Assembly: GCA_034932485.1 (NCBI GenBank)
Contig: JAYFOQ010000005.1
Coordinates: forward strand, 4,951-68,950
From: Gordonibacter sp034932485
GTDB lineage: Bacteria; Actinomycetota; Coriobacteriia; Coriobacteriales; Eggerthellaceae
Reading direction: 5' to 3'
Length of the DNA: 64,000 nt
Shown here one piece after another: positions 53,680-63,489 of this stretch. A program made the position numbers and the translations under genes. The stretch's first letter is position 1. Each line of letters begins with the position of its first letter. The notes beneath the pieces were generated by a model. The model ran no database searches and had not been told where the DNA came from. It saw only the letters and a list, made by a program, of their open reading frames with translations.

Positions 53680-54558
53680 ATGGATGTTATTCGGGAATAC
53701 AACACAGACCAGCTGGTTGCACTCTTACCCCTACCCGCCGACGATGCCAACAAGTATACTCGCGGTATGCTTACCGCCCTTGTTGGCAGTGCACGCTACC
53801 CCGGTGCCGCCTGTCTGGCCGCCTATGCGAGTCAGCGCATGGGAGCGGGCTACACCGAAGTGCTCACCGACCCCCAAGTAGTAAGCATCGTGCACGCCTG
53901 GCGCCCCTCTCTCGTCGCACGACCTTGGAACGACCAGAGCAGTATTGCGGCACCGACAACCCCCAGCAAACCACGCGCATGTATCATTGGCAGCGGGTTT
54001 GAGAGCAACGACTCAGCCACCGAAGCCTTGGTTCATTATGTACTAAAACATGCGCCTATGCCCGTACTGGTCGACGGCGGCGGTTTAGGAGCGCTTGCCT
54101 CGAAGAAGAGTCAACGTTTGCTTAAGAGGCGCTTTCTTAACGGCTGGGATACCATTATCACTCCCCATGGCGGTGAAGCTGCACGTCTTGCGCACAGCTT
54201 AGATTTACCAACAGACAATCAAGCCGAGTTATCTCGACTGATCGCACTCGCCTTTGGCGTCACTGCTGTAATAAAAGGTGCCGACACCTATCTGTCGGAT
54301 GGTGAAGAGGTCGTACGCATGACTCACGGCACAGCCGCTCTAGCCAAGGCAGGAACGGGAGATGTTCTTGCTGGCATGATGGGGGCATTGCTGGCTCAGG
54401 GCATCGCACCCCTTGATGCCGCCGTCCTCGGTACCGATTTACATGCCCGCGCAGGCCGCATCGCCGCCTCGCAACTCTCAATCATCGCCGTAACAGCCGA
54501 AGACATTATCGAGTGCATTCCGGCTGCCATAGCCGAACTTGCAAGCGCCGAGAAGTAG
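53680..54558 (+). CDS. nnrD: ADP-dependent NAD(P)H-hydrate dehydratase
   Basis: 292 residues; ATG after AGAAAGGCGGGTTCC. The ribokinase-like YjeF C-terminal fold shows KYTRGMLTALVGSARYPGAA, then DGGGLGAL, then TPHGGEAARLA, then AKAGTGDVLAGMMGALLAQG. It repairs damaged (hydrated) NADH and NADPH. The epimerase half (YjeF_N) often fused to it is absent. It converges with acpS, four bases apart. Confidence 0.95.
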   Translation: MDVIREYNTDQLVALLPLPADDANKYTRGMLTALVGSARYPGAACLAAYASQRMGAGYTEVLTDPQVVSIVHAWRPSLVARPWNDQSSIAAPTTPSKPRACIIGSGFESNDSATEALVHYVLKHAPMPVLVDGGGLGALASKKSQRLLKRRFLNGWDTIITPHGGEAARLAHSLDLPTDNQAELSRLIALAFGVTAVIKGADTYLSDGEEVVRMTHGTAALAKAGTGDVLAGMMGALLAQGIAPLDAAVLGTDLHARAGRIAASQLSIIAVTAEDIIECIPAAIAELASAEK

Positions 54559-54562
54559 GCGT

Positions 54563-55084
54563 CTAGCGAGATTCAGAGGTGGGCTTCGGCTCCAATTCGT
54601 CTAACATGCCACGCGCTTCTTTAAACTGCTTTGCCAATTCTTCCATAGGGTCAACGCGCTTTTCAGCCACACGCAAAGAATCTTCGGTAATAGCCATGGC
54701 GCAGGCTACCGCCTCGGTATGAGTAAACGACAGCGAGATAGGCAGCTCACGCACACCCCGTTCGCGAGCAATTTCCTTCGCCCGACCAGAAAGAACGACG
54801 TAGGGTCGACCCTTCGCATTGCGGCGCACCTCAACATCGCGAACACTAATGCCGCGAGAGAACCCTGTACCGAGGGCCTTTACCACGGCCTCCTTTGCCG
54901 CAAACCGTGTGGCAAAGTGAACCTCGGGAGCATTCGTGCTTTCACAGTAAGCGCGCTCGTCTTCTGAAAACACCCGCGCGGTAAAGTTGGGCGTACGCCC
55001 AAGAATCGCCTTCATGCGAGTAATTTCCACAATGTCCACGCCAAGGCCAACGGCTCCCTCAACTGGCACGCTCGCTTCTTGCAT
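54563..55084 (-). CDS. acpS: Holo-[acyl-carrier-protein] synthase
   Basis: 173 residues. The core (GLGVDIVEITRM, then FATRFAAKEAVVKALGTGF, then ISLSFTHTEAVACAMAI) transfers phosphopantetheine from CoA to acyl carrier protein. A C-terminal extension of about 45 charged residues (VAEKRVDPMEELAKQFKEAR and on) is beyond the usual ~125. A TTG one codon upstream is an alternative start. A 7-bp hairpin (TCGCGGG / CCCGCGA at 55150-55167) lies in its leader. Confidence 0.93.
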   Translation of the reverse strand: MQEASVPVEGAVGLGVDIVEITRMKAILGRTPNFTARVFSEDERAYCESTNAPEVHFATRFAAKEAVVKALGTGFSRGISVRDVEVRRNAKGRPYVVLSGRAKEIARERGVRELPISLSFTHTEAVACAMAITEDSLRVAEKRVDPMEELAKQFKEARGMLDELEPKPTSESR

Positions 55085-55192
55085 CAAACAATTCCGCCCT
55101 TCTCCTCCGTCAACATTTTTTGCGGCGATCCACAGAGCGTCGCGGTCGATCGCGGGTCGGCCCGCGAGTGAGATAGTGAAACTCGTGAGATT

Positions 55193-55990
55193 TTATTCTA
55201 AGAGACCTGGCCGCGCGTTTGCATGACGAACGAAATCGCAAATGTGCTCAATAAACGCATCTTTCGCCTGCCGTTCGTCATTGCTAGAACGAGAGAACGT
55301 CTCACAAAGCGCATGAGAGCTAGCAGCCTCATCATCTGGACGATTCTCGTCCACGAGATAATAAAGGGTAGTAGTAAGTACCATCCCTACGAGCGCTACT
55401 GCCTCAAATGCCACATCGATTTCCGGACGTATGTACCCCTCAACCTGGCCACGCGTAAGCTGGCTTTCTATGAGATGCAAAAGCCGATGCTCGAATCCGC
55501 GCATATCACCTGACCACACGCGCCCCTCACGCCACAGCTCAGATACAAAAAAGCGGCCGAACGCCTTGTTTTCAAAAATGCGCGTAGCAAAAGCCTCGAT
55601 CATACCCGTAAGAGCCTCAGGCGCATTCGAAGCTGTCTCAGAAATGCACTCAAACTCTCCGATAATCTGATCTATTCCCTCTTCGAGAATACTTTCTGCC
55701 ATGGAAGCTTTACTCTTAAAGTGATAATACGCAACACCTTTCGACACACCAGCAGTCTCTACAATTTCATCCACCGTAGCAGCTGAGTATCCCTTTTCAC
55801 CGATAACCGCCAGCGCAGCATCTAGTAGCTGTCGTCGCGTGACATCGGCTTTACCTCCACGCTTGGTCAACTTAGGAACAGCATTTTTTATGCCTTCGTC
55901 ATTCAAGGTAACCTCAGATACGCGCGCGTTTTTCAAAAGCGCTCCACCACGCCTCGTCCCCGTGCTCCCATCTTGCTTACCCCTTGCCAT
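55193..55990 (-). CDS. TetR-family transcriptional regulator
   Basis: 265 residues. The start at 55990 has an ideal binding site (GGAGGTGATGTA). A basic, disordered ~65-residue N-terminal tail precedes the helix-turn-helix (AATVDEIVETAGVSKGVAYYHFKSK), which is unusual for TetR proteins. The C-terminal ligand domain follows. It lies downstream of the YhgE permease on the same strand and probably represses that operon through the palindrome at 59409. Confidence 0.92.
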   Translation of the reverse strand: MARGKQDGSTGTRRGGALLKNARVSEVTLNDEGIKNAVPKLTKRGGKADVTRRQLLDAALAVIGEKGYSAATVDEIVETAGVSKGVAYYHFKSKASMAESILEEGIDQIIGEFECISETASNAPEALTGMIEAFATRIFENKAFGRFFVSELWREGRVWSGDMRGFEHRLLHLIESQLTRGQVEGYIRPEIDVAFEAVALVGMVLTTTLYYLVDENRPDDEAASSHALCETFSRSSNDERQAKDAFIEHICDFVRHANARPGLLE

Positions 55991-56097
55991 TACATCACCT
56001 CCGCGATCCGGCGCACATGCGGCGGATCGCCTCATTATACGTTATTGGTATCTTATGCGTGAGCAGCCGCCTTATTACAGCATCCAAGTCAGGAATA

Positions 56098-58638
56098 TCA
56101 CCCCAGCTGCAGCATCGGATGCAAATCGTCCATACGCACCGTCCGCTTCGAACGCGCCACCAGACACGTCAGCGCAAAACAAGCAATACCAACCGCAGCA
56201 AGCACCACGCAGTCAAAAATCACCACTTGATAATCAAGCCCCGCCATAATTTGCCTCATACCCGACACCACGTAGGTCATAGGCATAAACGGACTGATTA
56301 CCTGGAAGAAATCAGGCGTTGTTTGGATGGGGAACGTGCCAGCGCAGGCCGTTAACTGCAACATAAGTAAAATAATGGCCAAAAACTTGCCGGGGAATCC
56401 AAATGCCGCCATGAGCATTTGCATAATCGCTGCAAACACTAATGCCGTGAGATAACCCATCGCGTAGAAGGCGGGTACGTTGTCAATCTGCAGCTGTAAA
56501 CCAAACTGAAGCACTACCATCAGAAGTGTCGCTTGCACCAGCGAGAAGAAGGCAACCGGCAAGTAGTTTGCGAGTGCCACGGTTAACGGGTTAGCCCCAG
56601 CATGAATCAAGCGATTGTTAAGCGGCTTGAATACAAAGCCCGCCACGAGGCCGCCCACCCAAAGACCCAACGCCATGAAATAGGGAGCAAAACCCGTACC
56701 GTAGTTTTTCACGGTGGTGTAATAGTCGTTAACCAACTCGATCGGATCGCTCATTACCTCAGCCTTGCCATCTATGTTTGATGTCTGGCTAGCAGCCGTG
56801 TCGGCACCTTCGCCCAGCTTCGTCGCCAACTCACTCGAACCGAGAACTGCATCATGAAGGCCCGCAGTAAGATTAGCGCTTCCTTCTTGTAGCTGCGCAG
56901 CACCAGACGTAAGCTGCCCTGAGCCATCCTTCGCACTTACAGCACCTGCCGCCAACTGCGACGCGCCGGTGTTCAGTTGATTTGCACCCGCTACCGCAGA
57001 AGCGGTACCCGCATCAACCTGAGAGGCTCCATCGGCAACCTGATCGGCACCTACAGCCAATGAGGACATGTTCGTATTCACCTGAGAAGCACCGCCGTCA
57101 ATCTGTAGAATGGCAGCACGTAGGGCTGGCGATTGCTGAACCAACGGGAGCAGTTGCGACGACAAACTTCCATAGCCTACGCCAAGCACGTTTAATCCCC
57201 CATAAAGAGTTGTTGTTGCAGTGTCGGTAGACGAGCCAATGCCTGCCTTCAAAAGGTTCGCACCACCATAGAGCGTACTTGCGGTCGCGTCAGACGAGCT
57301 ACCAATACCGGCTGAAAGCAAATTGAGTCCGCCGTTTATGGTAGTTGTACTTGCATCGGTCTCGGAGCCTATTCCTGCCTGAAGCTCCGCAACACCCGAG
57401 CCAATGCCTTGAGCGTATTGTTTTGCGCCCGCATTGGCTGCGATAGCCTGATCGATGGCTGCTTTTGCCGTTGGGTTCGTGTCACCAATAGCAGCCGAAG
57501 CAGCAGCAAGTGCCTGATCTTGGCCACTCAGAACACCCGACAACGATTGCGTCGCCCCGTTAACCCCCTGCAATCCCGAAGACAGCGAGGAAACACCCCC
57601 TTTAACACTTGTCACACCCGAAGAGAGGCGCCCGGCAGCTTCTTGCAGAGACCCCGCTCCCGCAGAAAGCTTACCAGCCGCAACTTTGAGCCCCTCGATA
57701 CCTCCGGAAATCTGCTGCGACCCCGCTTCGGCTTGCTTCACCTTCTGTTCGTCAGGCAGACCCGACGTTTGTTGAGCCAATTGGTTTGCACCCGCAGCCA
57801 ACTGGCTCGTGCCATTCTGGTACAATTGCGCCGCACCCGCAGATACCGAATGCGCTCCACCTGCGACCTGAGAAGCACCATCCGCAAGCTGGTTTGCACC
57901 CGCCACCAGCGAGCGAGTTCCGTTCTGTAGCGTAAAGGTACCCTCAGACAATGTGCCCAGGCCAGCACTAAGCGTAGCGGCACCATCCTTCAGCACTCCA
58001 AGGTTTGCTGTGATGGCCTGGCTTCCCTCCTGCGCAGTAGCCAACCCATCACTCAAGGTTCCTGCGCCATCGGCTGCAACACGAATATCCTTGCCGGAGT
58101 CGGCTACACGATTCAACACCGTCGTCCAATACTGGTTAGACACGGTGTCGTTCACCTTCGTACGCACCTCTTTCCACACCGTCTCGCCAATCTGGGAAGC
58201 TAGCATGTTTTCACTCTGGTTGTATTCCACTTTCAGCTGTGCTTTTTCTGGGGCATTCGAATCCGCCGAGGCGACACTCTTCGAGAAGTCGGCCGGAATG
58301 GTGCAGGTCATGTAATAGACACCGTCTTCGAGACCCTTTTGCGCATCATCGGCCGAAACAAAGTTCCATTGCAGACCCTCATCGTTGCCCTTTAGTTCAT
58401 TCACCACATCATCGCCCAAATTGCGATTTTCGGCAGCAATGACGGCGCCTTTGTCCTCGTTTACCACGGCAACCGGCACCGTATTCAAGCGTGCATAAGG
58501 GTCTTGGAAGGCAGCCAAGTACAGAGCACCATACAAAAGTGGCATGATGGCAATAGCCGCAATAACAACCCACATTACCTTCGATGCAGTAATATTCTTC
58601 CATTCTAGCCCCGCAAAACGCAATCCCTTGAACGCCAT
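56098..58638 (-). CDS. YhgE/Pip family ABC-2 type membrane protein
   Basis: 846 residues. One N-terminal membrane helix, then the YhgE-type extracytoplasmic domain (VPVAVVNEDKGAV). About 450 residues of short repeats follow, with patterns such as GANQLADGASQVAGG (residues ~205-620). Five C-terminal membrane segments complete the ABC-2 permease. The repeats should form a long stalk outside the membrane. Relatives include phage infection protein and type VII-linked membrane proteins. The ATG follows AAGGAAGG; a GTG two codons upstream overlaps the ATPase stop. Confidence 0.92.
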   Translation of the reverse strand: MAFKGLRFAGLEWKNITASKVMWVVIAAIAIMPLLYGALYLAAFQDPYARLNTVPVAVVNEDKGAVIAAENRNLGDDVVNELKGNDEGLQWNFVSADDAQKGLEDGVYYMTCTIPADFSKSVASADSNAPEKAQLKVEYNQSENMLASQIGETVWKEVRTKVNDTVSNQYWTTVLNRVADSGKDIRVAADGAGTLSDGLATAQEGSQAITANLGVLKDGAATLSAGLGTLSEGTFTLQNGTRSLVAGANQLADGASQVAGGAHSVSAGAAQLYQNGTSQLAAGANQLAQQTSGLPDEQKVKQAEAGSQQISGGIEGLKVAAGKLSAGAGSLQEAAGRLSSGVTSVKGGVSSLSSGLQGVNGATQSLSGVLSGQDQALAAASAAIGDTNPTAKAAIDQAIAANAGAKQYAQGIGSGVAELQAGIGSETDASTTTINGGLNLLSAGIGSSSDATASTLYGGANLLKAGIGSSTDTATTTLYGGLNVLGVGYGSLSSQLLPLVQQSPALRAAILQIDGGASQVNTNMSSLAVGADQVADGASQVDAGTASAVAGANQLNTGASQLAAGAVSAKDGSGQLTSGAAQLQEGSANLTAGLHDAVLGSSELATKLGEGADTAASQTSNIDGKAEVMSDPIELVNDYYTTVKNYGTGFAPYFMALGLWVGGLVAGFVFKPLNNRLIHAGANPLTVALANYLPVAFFSLVQATLLMVVLQFGLQLQIDNVPAFYAMGYLTALVFAAIMQMLMAAFGFPGKFLAIILLMLQLTACAGTFPIQTTPDFFQVISPFMPMTYVVSGMRQIMAGLDYQVVIFDCVVLAAVGIACFALTCLVARSKRTVRMDDLHPMLQLG

Positions 58639-58640
58639 GA

Positions 58641-59390
58641 TCACTCACCTTCCTTCGCGAGGAATACGCACATATCAGCCATAGCCGCCAACTCGCGCTC
58701 GACCAGACCCACCACAATAGCCACCTGACGCGTGCGTGCAGTGCGAACCAGCATTTCCATAATTTCGCTCGACTGCGACATAGTCATCTGATCTTCAATA
58801 TCGTCTACAACCACCGCATCAGGCTTCCCCGCGAAAGCTAAAGCAACACCTAGTTCAGTAAGCTTCTGAGCGGTAAGATCTTTCACGCGTACGTTCGCGA
58901 CATCCTCAAGATTCCATTCGCGTAGATAATCGGCGACATGCTCGCGACGCGGGCTGCGGCCATACAGCTCAAACTCGGCTGCCGTTGCATAAGCGGCAGT
59001 CAAACTATCTTGCAAGTCGTTCAAACCCGCGAAAAGCGCCATTCCTACCTTGCGCTCGACCTTGCGGCGCTGACGTGGCAACTCGAAGCCACCTACCACG
59101 AGCGAACCCGCTGTAGACTTCATACGCCCAGCAAGAGTAAGCAGCAACGCCGTCTTGCCGCTACCATTATGTCCACGTACAGCTGCAACCTGGCCGGGGG
59201 CGACATCGAGGTCGATGCCGCGGTAGGCATACCCCTGATACGTCTTCAACTCAAGATTGCGCGCTGAGATATAAGGTCTCTTCTCTACATCAGGCATGTT
59301 CGGCAGGGATTGCTGCACGACAGGCCGGTCTTCCACGGTGCCAATCGCCGCCGTAACGCGGGGGCCACCGACTTGCTTTCCTACTTCCAC
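58641..59390 (-). CDS. ABC transporter ATPase partner of YhgE
   Basis: 249 residues. P-loop GHNGSGKT is present. The signature region is unusual: VKDLTAQKLTELGVALA replaces the normal LSGGQ. Walker B is AVVVDDIED, with Asp where a catalytic Glu is normal. Those changes suggest weak or regulatory ATPase activity. It begins with GTG after AAGGAGCAAAAAC, and its stop overlaps the permease start. It belongs to the TetR-controlled operon. Confidence 0.85.
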   Translation of the reverse strand: MEVGKQVGGPRVTAAIGTVEDRPVVQQSLPNMPDVEKRPYISARNLELKTYQGYAYRGIDLDVAPGQVAAVRGHNGSGKTALLLTLAGRMKSTAGSLVVGGFELPRQRRKVERKVGMALFAGLNDLQDSLTAAYATAAEFELYGRSPRREHVADYLREWNLEDVANVRVKDLTAQKLTELGVALAFAGKPDAVVVDDIEDQMTMSQSSEIMEMLVRTARTRQVAIVVGLVERELAAMADMCVFLAKEGE

Positions 59391-59408
59391 GTTTTTGCTC
59401 CTTTTTTG

Positions 59409-59422
59409 ACTGACTAGTCAGT
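59409..59422. promoter_or_regulatory. TetR-type operator of the YhgE exporter operon
   Basis: ACTGACTAGTCAGT is a perfect 14-bp palindrome. It lies between the predicted -10 box (TATACT, 59433-59438 on the minus strand; -35 TTGTTT at 59455-59460, 16-base spacing) and the ATPase start, so a bound repressor would block transcription. The TetR gene at the end of the same operon is the natural partner. Confidence 0.8.
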
Positions 59423-59613
59423 TTTATTGCGCAGTATAGCATCAGGAAGGGAGAAAACAAGCACTGCTTCCGAATTCATACATTCAACTCTTCCTTTTGC
59501 ACATAATTGCAGACGAGCGGCTACCTCTAGCTTTGCTTTGCCGTTTTGCTTTGCCGTTTTGCCTCTGGCAAAAGCACTGTCGGTTGTACATCTTTCTATA
59601 ATGATAGAGGTCA

Positions 59614-59753
59614 TGGACTAAATGGCCGCGATTCTATAAGCTGCGAGCCTGCTCAAGGCCCCCCACTTCCCGACACTCTATAAACCACCTGATCAGACTC
59701 TCACATGTATCATTATCTTTGTTGAGGATAAAGAACCGACGCGCTTTTGTCCA
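59614..59753 (+). repeat. 140-bp intergenic repeat, copy C
   Basis: Begins TGGACTA and ends TTGTCCA, with CGATTCT and AGAACCG inside. The left flank (GCACATAATTGCAGACGAG, about 59498) matches the flank of copy B. A TATAATG box lies 14 bases before the core, so transcription could begin here. The interior is the most diverged copy but keeps CCTGATCAGA and GAGGATAAAGAAC at the fixed positions. Confidence 0.85.
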
Positions 59754-59822
59754 AGGCGGCCGGACACACCGAACTCAAATGAAGGTCGACAAGATCGATA
59801 AACGTTACTGGAGGCTAAGCGA

Positions 59823-60055
59823 CAGGAGCGCAAGCTCGCGGGGGTACGAGGGTGGTGTCGTTTCGTGGGTGCGGAGGTGCGGGGTGCAGAAGTGCAAGGC
59901 GCGGGGTGCGGAGGCGAGAGACATAGAGGAGCGCAGAAGCGCAGGGGTGCGAAGGCGCGGGGTGAGTAGGGCGGGGTGCGGGGTGCAGAAGTGCGAGGGT
60001 ACGGGGGTGCAGGAGCGCAGGGGTGCGGAGGCGGAGGGTGCAGGATTGAAGGGGC
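59823..60055 (+). repeat. G-rich minisatellite after repeat copy C
   Basis: About 230 bases of imperfect GC-rich units (GTGCGGGGTGCAGAAGTGC occurs twice; GCGCAGGGGTGCGGAGG and similar recur). The plus strand has almost no C-runs and many GGGG runs, which could form G-quadruplexes. The open frame through it gives only low-complexity Arg/Gly sequence and is probably not a gene. Confidence 0.8.
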
Positions 60056-60208
60056 GAAGGAGTATGCTTCCTGCGATTATGCGAAAGAGGGGTCAAGTTT
60101 GTGTATACTTCACCAATGAATAAGGCGACTGGCACCTCACTAGGCTCACAACACTGCGGAAGATTCGCGACGCACCCCCCTACTCATACCAACACGAAAG
60201 GAACTACC

Positions 60209-60577
60209 GTGAAAGCAAAGATGATCCACGAGTGTATTCACGTACTCGACCTTGAAGCATCGCTCGCGTTTTATGAGCGGGCACTCGGTCTGACCGTACA
60301 CCACCGCATGGGACCCGAAGATGGATCGTGGGAAAATGTCTACGTAGGTAGCAACGAAAGCGAATTCCTTCTAGAACTCACCTGGAATCGCGATCGCACC
60401 GAGCCCTACGACAACGGCGGACGCGATACCCATCTAGCCTTTGAGGTGGACGACCTTGCCGCGGCACGTGCCCTCCACGAGGCCATGAACTGCATCTGCT
60501 TCATAAACGAGCGCATGGGCATCTACTTCATCCAAGACCCCGACGGCTGCTGGCTCGAGATTCTCCCCGCTCGGTAG
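60209..60577 (+). CDS. gloA: Glyoxalase I-type VOC protein (lactoylglutathione lyase)
   Basis: 122 residues from GTG 60209, after AAAGGAACTACC. It has the two-module VOC fold with the four metal-ligand positions: His in IHECIHVLDLEAS, Glu in FLLELTW, His in DTHLAFEVD and Glu in CWLEILP. Glyoxalase I turns the hemithioacetal of methylglyoxal into a lactoyl thioester. Glutathione is not certain in this group, so the thiol cofactor is open. Confidence 0.88.
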   Translation: MKAKMIHECIHVLDLEASLAFYERALGLTVHHRMGPEDGSWENVYVGSNESEFLLELTWNRDRTEPYDNGGRDTHLAFEVDDLAAARALHEAMNCICFINERMGIYFIQDPDGCWLEILPAR

Positions 60578-60613
60578 AGATATTTCAAATCCAAATTGAG
60601 CTCCATCGAAATG

Positions 60614-60673
60614 AGCATGAGACAACAGCGGGAGCAGCCACGTTTACGCTGTTGTCTCATGCTTAACTTTTAC
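60614..60673 (+). terminator. Terminator between gloA and the EAL gene
   Basis: A perfect 17-bp stem (AGCATGAGACAACAGCG with its complement; 60614-60630 and 60647-60663), followed by TAACTTTTAC. It overlaps the convergent gene end and may act in both directions. Confidence 0.9.
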
Positions 60674-61995
60674 TGACGGCGCAAAAGAACCACAATGTCG
60701 TCGGCAGGCTGCGGACGTGCATAGTAGTACCCCTGAATTTTGTCGCATTTCAATTCGCGCAAGAATATCACTTGCTCCTCTTCTTCTATACCCTCGGCAA
60801 CCGTTTCCATGTTCAACTGCTTAGCCATACGGATAACCGAAGCGACGATAGCGCGCATTCGCTTATTGTCGGGACCGGCGTCAAAGAAACTTTTATCCAA
60901 CTTAAGAGTGTCCACCTCGAGAACGTTTAAAGCACCGAGAGACGAATAGCCTGATCCAAAATCATCAATCGATATCTTGAATCCCTCCGCATGAATAAGC
61001 GACAACGCGGCGCGTAATTCGCTCTCTTTCTCAATAGCTGTTCGCTCCGTCAGCTCAATCTCTAAAAGTCCTGCGGGAATTTTATAGATACTCGCCGTAC
61101 GCGCCAAGGTTGGTATCCAATCAGGATCGTCAAGGTGCGCACGCGAAAAATTGACCGCTATAGTTACCGGCTCAATGCCCGCATCAATCCATTCCTTAAG
61201 TTTGCGACAGGCTTGCTCGAACATAAAATAGTCAAGCTGCTGGATAAACCCGTTGCGCTCAAATAGCGGAATGAACTCATCGGGGTACACCATATTGCCA
61301 TCGGGTGGAATCCAACGCACCAACGCCTCAGTGCTTTCTATTACCTCGTCGTTCACGCTATATTGCGGCTGCAGGAACAACTTAAACTCGCCATCTACCA
61401 GCGCTTGCTCCATGCGGTTCTCCAAATATTTTTCACGCTGAATGATCTTCTTGAGCGCATCATCATAATGAGCAATTACCCTTCCTGACGCTTTAGCGTG
61501 CTTATGAGCGAATCGTGCATTCTCGAAGGAAGAAGTAAATGCATCGGCATGAGAGATAATGCAGCTACCCATGACGAAGGGCACACCCCGACCGACGGCA
61601 TCCTTTGCTGCCTGCACAAGCTGTGTGAGCAGCTTGTTCTCGCGATCTAAAAGTGAACCATCGTCATCGAGCGCTACAAGTATCACGAAAACGTCTCCCT
61701 CGACACGACCACTCGTCTCGTATGCAGAATCAAGAGTATCCTCAAGAGTCTTGGCGATAGTGCGTAAAAGCACATCCCCCGTCTCAAAACCGTATTGATC
61801 ATTGAACATTTGGAAATCTTTCACGTCGACCACCACGACGGCATAGCACGCCTTGGGGTTCTTCCGCATGATTTCCGGCGCATCGAGTTTGACGCGAAAA
61901 AGGTTTTTTGCCCCGGTAACATCGTCATAATAGGCGCGATGCACCAACTCGCGCCGACGTCGAATCGCCTTACGTCCGAAATGCACACAGAGCAA
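60670..61995 (-). pseudogene. Degenerate GGDEF plus intact EAL domain (C-terminal part of a broken sensor gene)
   Basis: 441 codons from a TTG. The same frame continues upstream past it into a membrane helix (GLVAIVALVPLTLL) and to the TAG at 62032. The GGDEF domain has EGDVF in place of GGDEF, so cyclase activity is unlikely. The EAL domain keeps its catalytic set: TEALVRW, NFSRAHL, ELTERT, DDFGSGYSS, LDKSF, EGIEEEEQ and QGYYYARP. It should degrade cyclic di-GMP if produced. Without the sensor part it would lack its input. Confidence 0.8.
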
Positions 61996-62031
61996 GGTAA
62001 GGGGAACAAGTGCGACAATTGCAACAAGGCC

Positions 62032-63489
62032 CTATATCTTCCCTCGTTCGACTTCTTCGAACCCACTATTAAGCAGCATGGCATTTTTATCGGCGTCCGA
62101 CAACGATGCGATACATTTGTTAACAATGCTCGTCAATTCAGGTGTTGCGCCACTTTGGTACACCATGCGGAATTGAACAACACGCCCCGTATCCCCAACG
62201 ACACCGAGATTGGAGTATCCAGCCGCAAGATAGGATTGCGCCGAATAGAGGTTGATAGCAAGCATATCAACAGTTCCCGACGATACCGCATCAAACATCT
62301 GTTGTGAAGTATCGTACTCAACGAACCGGCATCCTGCGTAATCCTGAGAGAGAACTGGTGCTAGATAGCGTATACGCGGGAGAAGCGCAATGGAGAGGTT
62401 GTCACGATTGGCAAAAGACACGTCGCTTCGCCCCATCAGAACAATTGAGGAGGTGAGATAGGCGCTCGAGGTTTCAAACCCGTTGAGCATTTCTGTATCC
62501 TCGTTGTAGCCACACATCATATCAACCTGTTTTTGCTTAACGAGGGATACACTCTCACCATATGACGATGTTTTAACATACTCAAATTGCAGCCCTGTCA
62601 TAGCCGACACCTTATCGAGTACAGCAGAAGAAACACCTTGCGGCTTGCCCTTGTCGTCAAAACTCTCGAGTGGCATAATGCCGTTTTCCATGGCAACACT
62701 CACCGGAGCTGCATGTTGTAAGTATTCCTTCTCGCTTTCAGAAAATACCACCGTGGTTTGCGAGTCATCTGCATAATACTGGCTGCGCAGCCCCTGTTCA
62801 AATTCCGGTTCGGTAGTCTTAATGGTTCCCAATGCATCGTTGAGTTGAGAAAGGAGCTCGGTATCTCCCTGTTTTACCGCATAGTATAGGGGCTGCGGAT
62901 CAAAGTTTGACAACACACGCGCCCAAGTGGGCACCACCATAGTGTTGGTACAGCCTGCGTCGACAGTACCATCCTGCAGGGCTGACTCGAGTGCTTCTTG
63001 AGTATCAAATATGATGGGCTTATAGGTAAAACCGTGTGTTTGAGCGAATGTCTCAAGGCGCTCATCCACGGAAGATCCTCGCAAGATGCCAACACTCATG
63101 CCATCGTAATCAGACCATGCATCCTGGGCGAACCGATCACCATCTTTCGCTGTGAACAACACAACCGTATCGTATCCGCAGTTCCATTGAGGATATTCAA
63201 AAAGTTCTCGATAGGCATCAGAAGGCGGCATAAACCCCATGATGTCGATTTCTCCGCGCTCAAGCCTATCGAGACATTCGTGCCAAGTACCCGGCACATA
63301 CTCATAGGTAAATCCTTCTGAACGAGCGATTTTTTGAAGATAATCATAGCCGTAACCACTATAGGAACCGTCGTCATTTTGCTCTTGGTAACCCTCGCGG
63401 AGAAAATAGCCTACGCGAACCGTTTTCGTACCCTCATCTGGCCCTGCATATGCATTTGACCCACTAATTAACAAACAAGATAGCACCAA
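62032..63489 (-). pseudogene. Tandem SBP_bac_3 sensor domains (N-terminal part of the same broken gene)
   Basis: Two periplasmic solute-binding domains in tandem (KTVRVGYFLREGYQEQNDDG, later VSVAMENGIMPLES). The stop is a TAG at 62032-62034, directly before an in-frame membrane helix that leads into the GGDEF-EAL part. The apparent start (TTG 63489) leaves a signal peptide without its basic end. The missing end lies upstream in the same frame, behind a second TAG at 63520-63522. The full gene would start at ATG 63621. Confidence 0.8.

Noticed and set aside
55150..55167. Hairpin TCGCGGG/CCCGCGA between tetR and acpS as a terminator
   Set aside because: No T tract follows in either direction. 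It is more likely leader structure of acpS or chance in GC-rich DNA.
59719..60123. Plus-strand open frame of 134 codons across repeat copy C and its minisatellite
   Set aside because: The product is low-complexity Arg/Gly/Glu sequence, produced by the G-rich array. There is no start signal and the first part overlaps the repeat core.
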